NCBI GenBank assembly: GCA_913049525.1
Contig: CAJWYZ010000064.1
Span: forward strand, 1-7,791
Source of the DNA: an uncultured Fidelibacterota bacterium
GTDB taxonomy: Bacteria > Fidelibacterota > Marinisomatia > SCGC-AAA003-L08 > D37C17
Length of the DNA stretch: 7,791 nucleotides
Direction of reading: 5' to 3'
Under the pieces are notes generated by a model, which was given only the letters and a program-made list of their open reading frames with translations, searched no databases and was not told the DNA's origin. Of the stretch, positions 1 through 7,701 are shown piece by piece (position 1 is the stretch's first letter; the number at the start of each line of letters is the position of its first letter). The position numbers were made by a program, and so were the translations under genes.

Positions 1-1560
1 TTATCTACCGAAGATGATATCAATGTTATTTTTGAACTCATTATGGGTGAAGCAAAAAATATAACCAATGCTGATGGTCGAACTTTGTACATGATAAGTG
101 ATGATGGTAAAACCATGAAATTTGAGATAATGCAAACCGATTCAATGAATTTTGCCCAGGGTGGAACTACAGGTGTTGAAATTACAATTCCTCCTATGCA
201 GCTTTTTGATGAAGAAGGTAACCCAAATCATTCAAGTAATGTCGCATATTCAGCAAATACTGGAAAAACGACCAATATTAAAGATGTTTATACTGCCAAA
301 GGTTTTGATTTTACAGGGCCTAAGAATTTTGATAAGAATACAGGCTATAAAACTAAATCTGTGATGTCAGTACCACTAAAAAACCATGAAAATGATATTG
401 TTGGTGTAATGCAGCTGATTAATGCTACAGATAAAAAAAGTGGTAAGGTAGTAGCATTTTCAGATGATATGCAGCAGCAGGTTGAATCTTTAGCCTCTCA
501 AGGTGCAGTAGCTCTCACCAATAAACGGCTGGTGGCAGAGTTAAAAAATCTCTTCGAATCTTTCATCAAGCTCATTGCCACTGCTATTGATAAAAAATCG
601 CCCTATACAGGTGGCCACTGTGAACGTGTGCCAGAAATCGCCATGTTATTGGCAACTGCAGTGGAAAATACAAAAACGGGCAAGTATGAAGAATTTTCTA
701 TGACTGAGGATGAGCGTTACGAACTGTTTATTGCTGCCTGGCTGCATGACTGTGGAAAGGTTGCCACACCTCCTCATGTGGTGGATAAGGGAATGAAGTT
801 GGAAACCATAACTGATAGAATTGAAGTGATGGATACTCGTTTTGAAGTGTTGAAGCGGGATGCTGAAATTGCCAAGTTGAAACAACAAATTGAACTCATG
901 ACTGAAGGTTCTGCAAATGGTTCAATTAAGACTTTGGAGGAAGATTTAACAACACGAATCGAAAAGTTAAGTGCAGATCAGACATTCATCCAAAAAACCA
1001 ATCGTGGTGGTGAATTTATGGAAGAAGAAGATCAAAAAAGAGTGGCGGATATTGGTAGTTATAAATGGAACCTTGAAGGAGAAGAAACTAACTTTTTTGA
1101 TGAAAAAGATGTGCGCAATCTCCAGATACCAAAGGGAACATTATTACCGGAAGAGCGGGAAATTATTAATGATCATATTGTTATTACTATTGATATGCTG
1201 GAAAAACTACCGTATCCAAAGAATCTTCGGAATGTGCCGGAGTTTGCAGGTGGACATCATGAAAAGTTAGACGGTACCGGGTATCCTAAAGGACTGAAAG
1301 ATGAGGATATGAGTATTCAGGCCAAAATCATGGCAATAGCTGATATTTATGAAGCTTTGACTGCTGCGGACCGCCCCTATAAGGATGGGAAAAAATTATC
1401 ACAGGCTATGCGTATTATGGGCTTCATGAAAAAAGATTATGAGATAGATGAGGATCTTTTTGAGATCTTTGTAAAAGAAGGTGTGTATAAAGAATACGCT
1501 GAAAAATATCTGGGGGATGACCAACTAGATGAAGTGGATGAGGCCAGTGTACTTGCATGA
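1..1560 (+). CDS. GAF-sensor HD-GYP phosphodiesterase, 5'-truncated by window edge
   Basis: Probable cytoplasmic cyclic-di-GMP phosphodiesterase controlled by a GAF sensor. The frame is open from base 1 through the ATG at 43, and the residues before that ATG continue the GAF fold, so the true start lies upstream and 43 is probably an internal Met. The GAF domain covers roughly 1-530 (SVMSVPLKN and GVMQLINATD are typical), followed by a linker helix and then the HD-GYP domain. The expected metal and catalytic residues are visible: His in GGHCERV (616), the HD pair in HDCGK (745-750), His in INDHI (1174), HHE (1255-1263), GYP (1279-1287) and Asp in ADIYEALTAADRPYK (1342). The HD pair and the next His lie about 142 residues apart, against roughly 28 in compact HD-GYP proteins, so there is an insert of about 110 mostly helical, charged residues (coiled-coil-like near 800-1000). 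I recall this insert from a known long HD-GYP subfamily. The activity is inferred from motifs; the GAF ligand is unknown. Confidence 0.9.
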   Translation, partial: LSTEDDINVIFELIMGEAKNITNADGRTLYMISDDGKTMKFEIMQTDSMNFAQGGTTGVEITIPPMQLFDEEGNPNHSSNVAYSANTGKTTNIKDVYTAKGFDFTGPKNFDKNTGYKTKSVMSVPLKNHENDIVGVMQLINATDKKSGKVVAFSDDMQQQVESLASQGAVALTNKRLVAELKNLFESFIKLIATAIDKKSPYTGGHCERVPEIAMLLATAVENTKTGKYEEFSMTEDERYELFIAAWLHDCGKVATPPHVVDKGMKLETITDRIEVMDTRFEVLKRDAEIAKLKQQIELMTEGSANGSIKTLEEDLTTRIEKLSADQTFIQKTNRGGEFMEEEDQKRVADIGSYKWNLEGEETNFFDEKDVRNLQIPKGTLLPEEREIINDHIVITIDMLEKLPYPKNLRNVPEFAGGHHEKLDGTGYPKGLKDEDMSIQAKIMAIADIYEALTAADRPYKDGKKLSQAMRIMGFMKKDYEIDEDLFEIFVKEGVYKEYAEKYLGDDQLDEVDEASVLA

Positions 1561-1823
1561 AAAATAAAAATCTCGCTGAAATGAATAGAGAGGAATTGAA
1601 GCATTACATCTTCAAACTTCAGGGTTTCATTGAACAAGAACAGAAAGATGGAAAAGATATTGACACCATTTTAGATGAAACGGATATTTTTGATGAGTTT
1701 GAAGAAGTACTTCCTGACGATGAATTCCCTATTTTTGTTATTACTATTTTAAATGGCTTTCAATCGGACTCCCTCATTGACAAATTATTGGATGTAATTG
1801 ATGATTGTAAGAATAGAAAGTAA
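1557..1823 (+). CDS. Small acidic protein of unknown function (88 aa)
   Basis: I do not recognise this family. The ATG at 1557 overlaps the TGA of the HD-GYP gene by 4 bases (ATGA), which suggests translational coupling; no strong Shine-Dalgarno sequence precedes it. The product is strongly acidic, with about 23 Asp/Glu against 11 Lys/Arg. An N-terminal helix-like part (NREELKHYIFKLQGFIEQ) is followed by an acidic centre (DIFDEFEEVLPDDEF), a hydrophobic stretch (PIFVITILNGF, about residues 58-68) and an amphipathic C-terminal helix (SLIDKLLDVIDDCKN). There is no signal peptide, and the hydrophobic stretch is too short for a convincing membrane span, so a soluble helical protein is likely. It ends at TAA, 30 bases before selA. 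The tight overlap and the residue pattern argue for a real gene. A role as partner of the HD-GYP protein is possible but purely positional. Confidence 0.75.
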   Translation: MKNKNLAEMNREELKHYIFKLQGFIEQEQKDGKDIDTILDETDIFDEFEEVLPDDEFPIFVITILNGFQSDSLIDKLLDVIDDCKNRK

Positions 1824-1840
1824 TCCTTCATATTTTAGAA

Positions 1841-1847
1841 AAGGGGT
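1841..1847 (+). promoter_or_regulatory. Shine-Dalgarno sequence of selA
   Basis: AAGGGGT lies 6 bases before the TTG at 1854. It decides the start: the in-frame stretch back to the TAG at 1836 contains no ATG, so TTG with this ribosome site is the best start. It is the clearest Shine-Dalgarno-like site before any complete gene in the window, as expected for the one gene whose start does not overlap the preceding stop. Confidence 0.75.
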
Positions 1848-1853
1848 AAAAAG

Positions 1854-3248
1854 TTGAGTAATTCTGATCAGGTCCGGGAGACTTTTAGAGAAATCCCCTC
1901 CGTAGATGATATTCTTGCTAATTTCCATAATGAAATTAGTTCAATACCCTATCCGTTGGTTTTACAAACCATTCGAAGTACATTAAATGAAGTGCGGAAG
2001 GACATTCAACAATCCCTTCCTATCGATAATATTCCAAAACATACTTTCAATAAAGTGCAATTGGCACTTAACTGTCTTTCTTTACCTAACCTGAAGCAGG
2101 TGATAAATGGCACGGGAATTATTTTGCATACAGGGTTAGGTAGGGCACCCCTATCTGCAAAATTAGTAAAGGATGCATTGCAAAATGTATTGCCTTATTC
2201 AAATGTAGAACTGGATCTCCTATCAGGGAAACGAGGGGAGCGGAATACCCACGTAGAATCTTTGGTGAATGCATTAACAGGTTCAGAAGCAACCGTTATC
2301 GTGAATAATAATGCCGCAGCAGTATTACTAATGTTAAATGCCTTGGCTGATGGAAAGGAAGTAATCATTAGCAGAGGAGAGCAAGTGGAAATTGGTGGTT
2401 CATTTCGAATTCCCGATGTCATTGAAAAATCCGGCTGTAAAATGGTTGAAGTGGGAACTACCAATAAAACCCATTTGAAAGATTATTCTAATGCAATTAC
2501 CAGTGAGACGGGTGCTATTCTGGTAGCACATACCAGCAATTATAAAGTGATGGGGTTTACAAAATCAGTTGATTTGACAGCTCTTAGCGTATTAGCTAAA
2601 AAGAAAAAGACTCCACTTATTCTAGATTTAGGCAGTGGAGCAATTGCTGATTTTAAAAAATTAGGATTACCACATGAACCGACAGTACAGAGCTATATAA
2701 AATCCGGTGCCAGTGTGGTATCTTTCAGTGGAGATAAATTATTAGGCGGACCTCAAGTTGGCATTATATGTGGCAAGAAAGCCCTTGTTCGAAAAATTCA
2801 TAACAATCCATTATACCGAGCGCTTCGTTGTGATAAATTCAGCTATGCTATTTTGGAAGCTACGTTGCGGACATACCAGACACCTGAAGACATTCGGAAA
2901 GAAAATTTGGCTATTTCATTATTTAATAGAAGTCAGAGTGAACTTATTAAAATTGGTAAAAAAATATTAAACAATATACCTTCCAAGTCTGTAAAAAAAT
3001 TCGGAATGGAAATAAAACAAACGGAAGTGGAAGCAGGAAGTGGTTCCTTGCCGCTGGAAAAGTTTCCCAGCGTAGCAATTGTATTTAAGGGCGAAATGAA
3101 AGCTTCGGAGCTCAGTAGAAAATTTCGGTCTGCTCCCAGTCCCGTGTTGGGATATATTTCTGGCAACCGCTTTCATATTGATCTGAAAGCTATTCCTACT
3201 ACTCAGGAAAAACAGCTGATTTCTTCCCTTATAAGCATCCTCCAATGA
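1854..3248 (+). CDS. selA: L-seryl-tRNA(Sec) selenium transferase SelA
   Basis: PLP-dependent enzyme of the cytoplasm that converts Ser-tRNA(Sec) to selenocysteinyl-tRNA(Sec), using selenophosphate made by SelD. The 464-residue length is normal for bacterial SelA. The N-terminal helical domain (FREIPSVDDILANF, about residues 11-24) is the part that in the family contacts tRNA(Sec). The catalytic domain carries NGTGIILHTGLGRAPLS near residue 86, NNNAAAVLLML from 151, RGEQVEIGGSFRIPDV, VGTTNKTH, DLGSGA, and SFSGDKLLGGPQ with the PLP-binding lysine at 295, the same position as in E. coli SelA. GSGSLP follows at 395-400 and the C-terminal small domain is complete. The start is TTG, supported by AAGGGGT upstream; a stop at 1836 rules out a longer N-terminus. 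The TGA overlaps the ATG of selB by 4 bases. All catalytic landmarks are present and there is no sign of decay. Confidence 0.97.
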   Translation: MSNSDQVRETFREIPSVDDILANFHNEISSIPYPLVLQTIRSTLNEVRKDIQQSLPIDNIPKHTFNKVQLALNCLSLPNLKQVINGTGIILHTGLGRAPLSAKLVKDALQNVLPYSNVELDLLSGKRGERNTHVESLVNALTGSEATVIVNNNAAAVLLMLNALADGKEVIISRGEQVEIGGSFRIPDVIEKSGCKMVEVGTTNKTHLKDYSNAITSETGAILVAHTSNYKVMGFTKSVDLTALSVLAKKKKTPLILDLGSGAIADFKKLGLPHEPTVQSYIKSGASVVSFSGDKLLGGPQVGIICGKKALVRKIHNNPLYRALRCDKFSYAILEATLRTYQTPEDIRKENLAISLFNRSQSELIKIGKKILNNIPSKSVKKFGMEIKQTEVEAGSGSLPLEKFPSVAIVFKGEMKASELSRKFRSAPSPVLGYISGNRFHIDLKAIPTTQEKQLISSLISILQ

Positions 3249-5119
3249 AACAAACGGTTATAGGACTTTCTGGTCATATTGACCATGGAAAGACGGCGTT
3301 AGTAAAGGCACTCACTGGAGTGAATACAGATAGTCTCACAGAGGAACAGAAGCGTGGAATGACTATTGATATTGGCTTTGCTTTCTTAGATGAGAATATC
3401 ACCCTTATTGATGTACCTGGCCATGAAAAATTTGTCAAAAATATGATGGCTGGGGTTTCTGGTATTGATGTAGCATTATTGGTGGTAGCTGCCGACGATG
3501 GTATTATGCCTCAAACCCGAGAACATTTCGAAATTCTCAATTTGCTGGATATTCCACTTGGTATCGTTGCTATAAATAAAATTGATCTGGCTGATGATGA
3601 TTGGTTAGAATTGATTGAACTTGATATAAGTGAACTTGTTCACGGGTCTTTCATGGAAAAGGCTCCCATTGTAAAAGTATCTGCTGAAACAGGGGTTGGG
3701 GTGGAGCATTTGAAAGCTATCTTATTGGAATTATGTAAAAAAGTCCCTGAAAAACAAGACCGAGGAATTTTCCGATTACATGTGGATAGAGTATTTAGCA
3801 TGAAAGGGTATGGTACTGTTGTTACTGGAACGGTGAATTCGGGTACGTTAAAAATTGGGGATTCAGTGGAATTATTACCGGGAATGGTGAAATCTAGAGT
3901 GAGAGGATTGCAATCTCATGGGGAGGAAGTTTTGAAAGTGGAAACTGGTGATAGAGCTGCAATTAACCTTCAGGGAGTTGAAATTAAACAAATTGATAGA
4001 GGCAGCCAGATTGCTGAAATTGGTTATCTGCAATCCATTAATCAAATGGGAGTAACATTACGGCTTTTAGGCTCTGCACAAAAACCAATTGTTCAAAATC
4101 AGAGAGTCCGAATTCATTTAGGAACGCAGGAAGTAATGGCTCGGGTCGCATTAACTGCCGGAAAGACTCTTCAGCCAGGGGAGGAATGTCCTGCATTATT
4201 GCGGCTTGAACATCCCATGGTTGCTGCAAGGGGGGATAAATTTATTATAAGGAGTTATTCTCCTGTGATAACCATTGGCGGTGGAGAAGTGATGGAAGTC
4301 TTAATTGAAGAAAAATGGAAGGTTGTTAAAGAAAAATTGCAAAACTTATATGACAGCCCAAAATCAAATCAACTCATTCAACTTGTACAAGGTGAAGGAG
4401 CAAAACCTATTACTCTGGATAAACTTCAATACCGTTTGGGTATATCTAAAGAACAAATAGATAGTTTAGTGGAAGCGAGGGAAGAATTATTTTGGCTTAG
4501 CCATAAACAAGGGAAATGGCTAATTACACACAATCAGTGGGATACCTTGAAAAATAGTATTACAGATTATCTAAAAAAATATCATTTAATAAATCCATTG
4601 AATGCCGGTGCTCAAAAGGAAAAAATACGGCAGCATCTTGAATGTGAAGATTCAATATTAGAAGCACTGTTAAGTACGATGATGGAAAGCAATTTAATTT
4701 CCCAAAAGGGAGAATTATATTTGGACCCCGAATTTTCAATTACGCTTAGCAGTGAAGATGACTTGCTGCAAAATAGTGTATTAATTCAATTGGAAAAAGA
4801 GGGATTTACATCATCTACACTTGCACAATTATCTTTGAAAACAGGTAATTCTAAAGAGAAACTCATGAAAGTAATAAATGTGGCTGAACAACAGGGTAAG
4901 CTTTTACGTATTGATGGTAACCTTATGTTTACTCAAACCAATTTTACTAAACTAAAAGAAAAAGTAGCTCAACATTTTTCCAGTCATTCAGAAATGTCTG
5001 TTTCTGAGTTTAAGGAACTTGCCCATACTTCACGAAAATATGCAGTACCTCTATTAGAATATTTTGATAAAAAGAAAATTACCTATCGGGAAGGGAATGC
5101 CCGAAAATTGGTAAGATGA
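3245..5119 (+). CDS. selB: Selenocysteine-specific translation elongation factor SelB
   Basis: GTPase that binds Sec-tRNA(Sec) and a SECIS hairpin in selenoprotein mRNA and delivers selenocysteine at UGA. The 624 residues match full-length bacterial SelB. The GTPase domain has G1 GHIDHGKT (10-17), the switch region KRGMTIDIGFA with Thr40, G3 DVPGH (56-60), G4 NKID (111-114) and G5 SAETG (146-150). EF-Tu-like domains 2 and 3 follow (about 170-350; MKGYGTVVTGTV is typical of domain 2, and ARGDKFIIRSYSP, ending in TIGGGEV, of the next part). The remaining 270 or so residues fit the SelB winged-helix array, ending in SRKYAVPLLEYFD (596-608) with YREGNARKL, the signature of the last SECIS-binding winged helix. 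The start overlaps the selA stop (ATGA), with no recognisable Shine-Dalgarno sequence (CATCCTCCA precedes the ATG), so coupling to selA translation is likely. Its TGA overlaps the mutS start. Confidence 0.97.
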   Translation: MKQTVIGLSGHIDHGKTALVKALTGVNTDSLTEEQKRGMTIDIGFAFLDENITLIDVPGHEKFVKNMMAGVSGIDVALLVVAADDGIMPQTREHFEILNLLDIPLGIVAINKIDLADDDWLELIELDISELVHGSFMEKAPIVKVSAETGVGVEHLKAILLELCKKVPEKQDRGIFRLHVDRVFSMKGYGTVVTGTVNSGTLKIGDSVELLPGMVKSRVRGLQSHGEEVLKVETGDRAAINLQGVEIKQIDRGSQIAEIGYLQSINQMGVTLRLLGSAQKPIVQNQRVRIHLGTQEVMARVALTAGKTLQPGEECPALLRLEHPMVAARGDKFIIRSYSPVITIGGGEVMEVLIEEKWKVVKEKLQNLYDSPKSNQLIQLVQGEGAKPITLDKLQYRLGISKEQIDSLVEAREELFWLSHKQGKWLITHNQWDTLKNSITDYLKKYHLINPLNAGAQKEKIRQHLECEDSILEALLSTMMESNLISQKGELYLDPEFSITLSSEDDLLQNSVLIQLEKEGFTSSTLAQLSLKTGNSKEKLMKVINVAEQQGKLLRIDGNLMFTQTNFTKLKEKVAQHFSSHSEMSVSEFKELAHTSRKYAVPLLEYFDKKKITYREGNARKLVR

Positions 5120-7701
5120 AAAATCAAAATACTACTCCAGTAATGAAACAGTTTTGGGACGCAAAAAAAGCGCATCCAGATTCAATCATGCTTTTTAGAA
5201 TGGGAGATTTCTATGAAACCTTTGATGAGGATGCTGTTCTCACTTCAGAAATATTGGGAATAGCTCTCACCAAAAGGGCGAATGGAGCAGCATCTACTGT
5301 ACCCTTATCTGGATTTCCATACCATTCTTTAGAGCAGCATTTGCATAAACTACTTAAAGCAGGACATCGAGTTGCAATATGTGAACAGGTTGAAGACCCC
5401 AAGCTTGCAAAAGGAATCGTTAAACGTGAAGTGGTAGAGGTCTTATCTCCAGGCACGGCTTTATCTGATAAATATTTAGATCAGAAAGAGAACAATTACC
5501 TTTGTGCAGTAACTTTTGAAAAAAGACAATGTGGTATTGCCATATTAGACAACTCCACCGGTGAATTTTATAGTTGCAGTCGTAGTCATGAAGAATTGCT
5601 TTCGATTCTAAAACAATTTCATGTGTCTGAAGTAATCATCTCAGATGATCAAGAGGATGATTTACGTCTGATTTTAAGAGGCGAAGAGATTTTCACTACT
5701 ACTATCCCTGATTGGTGTAGGAGTCGTGAAACTGCTTATGAAAGTCTCACTGATTTTTATAATGTTTCATCTTTAAAAGGTTTTGGAATCGAAGATAATC
5801 CACTTGCTATTTCCTCTGCAGGTTGTGCTTTGTATTATGTGAATAAAAATTTTAATGGTCGGATTAAGCATATTCAACCGCTTTCTATTTTACAGGAGCA
5901 AGGTATAATGAGTCTGGATGCATTTACCATTCGCAATCTGGAATTATTTAATTCTCTATCGACTCAAGGGATTCATGGAACGTTAGTTAGTACCATTGAT
6001 CAAACTATCACAGGATCAGGGGGTAGGCTTTTAAAAAACTGGTTACGCCAACCACTCACAAATCCAACTAAAATTAACGAACGTTTAGATAGAATAAGTG
6101 AGTTTAATTCGCATCCGGAATTACTGGAATTCATGCAGAATATATTTAGGGAAACATCGGATTTAGAACGTATCATTGGAAAGGTTGCCAGCGGAAAAGC
6201 AAATCCCAGAGATATAATTAACGCAGGAAATACTCTTAGTAAAATTCCGCCCGTGAAAAAAATGGTGAATAAGAAAACTCCAGTATTGAAAAAACTGGTG
6301 GGGCAATTTGAAAACTCCGATTTCATAACTGAAAAAATATTAAACCAAATAAAGTTTGACCCTCCAGTATCAACAAAGAAAGGCGGATATATTCAATCTG
6401 GGATTTCTCCTGAACTTGATGAGCTTCGGCATTTATCTGCAAATGCCAGTCAGTGGATGGCAGATATGCAAGGAGAGGAACAAAAAAACCATAATATTCC
6501 CAGTTTGAAAGTAGGATATAATCGGGTATTTGGATACTATATTGAAGTTACAAAAACCCATGCTGAAAAAGTACCAGAACATTATATCCGCAAACAGACT
6601 CTCACCAATTCAGAACGATATTTTACCGAAGAATTAAAAGAGTATGAAGTAAAAATTCTTTCTGCTGAGGAGAAAATTGTATCTTTAGAATCAGGTATTT
6701 TTGAATCTCTCCAAAATGAGATGTTAAATTGTGCCAGTATAATTCAGAAAAATGCAAAGGTTTTAGCCAGATTAGATGTAGCTGCAGGACTCAGTAAATT
6801 GGCAATTAACAGAAAATATTGCCGTCCTGAAATGGATGAATCATCTTTGCTTATTATTAAGGATGGTAGGCATCCGGTGGTTGAAGATTTGCTCCCAATG
6901 GGCGAAGATTTTATTCCAAATGATCTCGATCTAGATAATGATGAAACTCAAATAGCTATAATAACCGGTCCGAATATGGCTGGAAAAAGTACGTATCTCA
7001 GACAGGTGGGGCTTATTGTAGTGATGGCCCAAATGGGTAGTTATATTCCAGCGAATTCTGCTCGAATTGGTGTTATTGATAAACTTTTTACTCGGGTGGG
7101 TGCAAGTGACAATTTAGCAGGTGGTGAGTCAACATTTTTAGTAGAAATGAATGAGACGGCCAATATTTTAAATAATGCTACAGAAAAAAGTTTAATATTA
7201 TTAGATGAAATAGGTCGTGGGACCTCTACCTATGATGGTTTGTCTCTTGCATGGGCAGTTACTGAATATTTACACGGACATAAAGACGTGCAAGCCAAAA
7301 CCCTTTTTGCAACTCACTATCATGAATTAGTTGCTTTGGCAGATCAATTGCCAAGGGCTATAAATTTGAACGTTGCTGTAAAAGAGTTTGGAGATAAGAT
7401 TGTCTTTTTGAAAAAGATTATTTCGGGAGGTGCAGATAAAAGCTATGGTGTCCATGTGGCAGAAATGGCAGGACTTCCTCGAGTTGTAATCCAAAGGGCA
7501 AAAGAATTGTTGCAACAACACAGTAACAATGAATCGGGATATACTCCTGAGGTTAGTTTGGAAATGAAACCCCAGATGGATTTGTTTTCAGAAAAAGAAC
7601 AGGCATTGAAAAAAGAATTAGGTGAATTGAATGTAAATGAAATGACACCTTTAGATGCATTGGCAAAACTTGATGAGTTGAAAAAGAAACATGGTTTATA
7701 G
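5116..7701 (+). CDS. mutS: DNA mismatch repair protein MutS
   Basis: Cytoplasmic mismatch-recognition ATPase that binds mispairs and small loops as a dimer and recruits MutL. The 861 residues are normal for MutS1. The mismatch-binding domain contains GDFYETF with the Phe32-x-Glu34 pair that stacks on and contacts the mismatch, which separates it from MutS2-type proteins. The connector, lever and clamp domains follow (KVGYNRVFGYYIEVTK lies in the lever/clamp region). The ATPase has Walker A GPNMAGKST (618-626), signature SDNLAGGEST (664-673), Walker B LLDEIGRGTSTYDG (Asp697, Glu698) and the His loop ATHYHE (His734). Near the C-terminus QMDLF (820-824) looks like a beta-clamp-binding motif, and the tail ends in a typical helix (PLDALAKLDELKK). 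The ATG overlaps the selB TGA by 4 bases and has only a weak ribosome site, so it appears coupled to selB. The N-terminus has the usual length before TPVMKQF, which supports this start. Confidence 0.97.
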   Translation: MKNQNTTPVMKQFWDAKKAHPDSIMLFRMGDFYETFDEDAVLTSEILGIALTKRANGAASTVPLSGFPYHSLEQHLHKLLKAGHRVAICEQVEDPKLAKGIVKREVVEVLSPGTALSDKYLDQKENNYLCAVTFEKRQCGIAILDNSTGEFYSCSRSHEELLSILKQFHVSEVIISDDQEDDLRLILRGEEIFTTTIPDWCRSRETAYESLTDFYNVSSLKGFGIEDNPLAISSAGCALYYVNKNFNGRIKHIQPLSILQEQGIMSLDAFTIRNLELFNSLSTQGIHGTLVSTIDQTITGSGGRLLKNWLRQPLTNPTKINERLDRISEFNSHPELLEFMQNIFRETSDLERIIGKVASGKANPRDIINAGNTLSKIPPVKKMVNKKTPVLKKLVGQFENSDFITEKILNQIKFDPPVSTKKGGYIQSGISPELDELRHLSANASQWMADMQGEEQKNHNIPSLKVGYNRVFGYYIEVTKTHAEKVPEHYIRKQTLTNSERYFTEELKEYEVKILSAEEKIVSLESGIFESLQNEMLNCASIIQKNAKVLARLDVAAGLSKLAINRKYCRPEMDESSLLIIKDGRHPVVEDLLPMGEDFIPNDLDLDNDETQIAIITGPNMAGKSTYLRQVGLIVVMAQMGSYIPANSARIGVIDKLFTRVGASDNLAGGESTFLVEMNETANILNNATEKSLILLDEIGRGTSTYDGLSLAWAVTEYLHGHKDVQAKTLFATHYHELVALADQLPRAINLNVAVKEFGDKIVFLKKIISGGADKSYGVHVAEMAGLPRVVIQRAKELLQQHSNNESGYTPEVSLEMKPQMDLFSEKEQALKKELGELNVNEMTPLDALAKLDELKKKHGL

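Noticed and set aside
43..45. ATG at 43 as the true start of the HD-GYP gene.
   Set aside because: The frame is open to the left edge, and the upstream codons (INVIFELI) read as the first helix of the GAF domain. No ribosome site precedes the ATG.
646..888. Reverse-strand open frame of 80 codons opposite the HD-GYP gene.
   Set aside because: It lies entirely within the conserved HD-GYP coding sequence, has no ribosome site or recognisable protein, and is a shadow frame. The same applies to the other antisense frames in selA, selB and mutS.
1555..1584. TGA at the end of the HD-GYP gene considered as a selenocysteine codon because selAB is adjacent.
   Set aside because: Reading through gives only seven codons before another TGA, there is no redox-type motif, and the C-terminus already matches the family end. 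The TGA at 3246 in selA likewise meets a TAG within a few codons.
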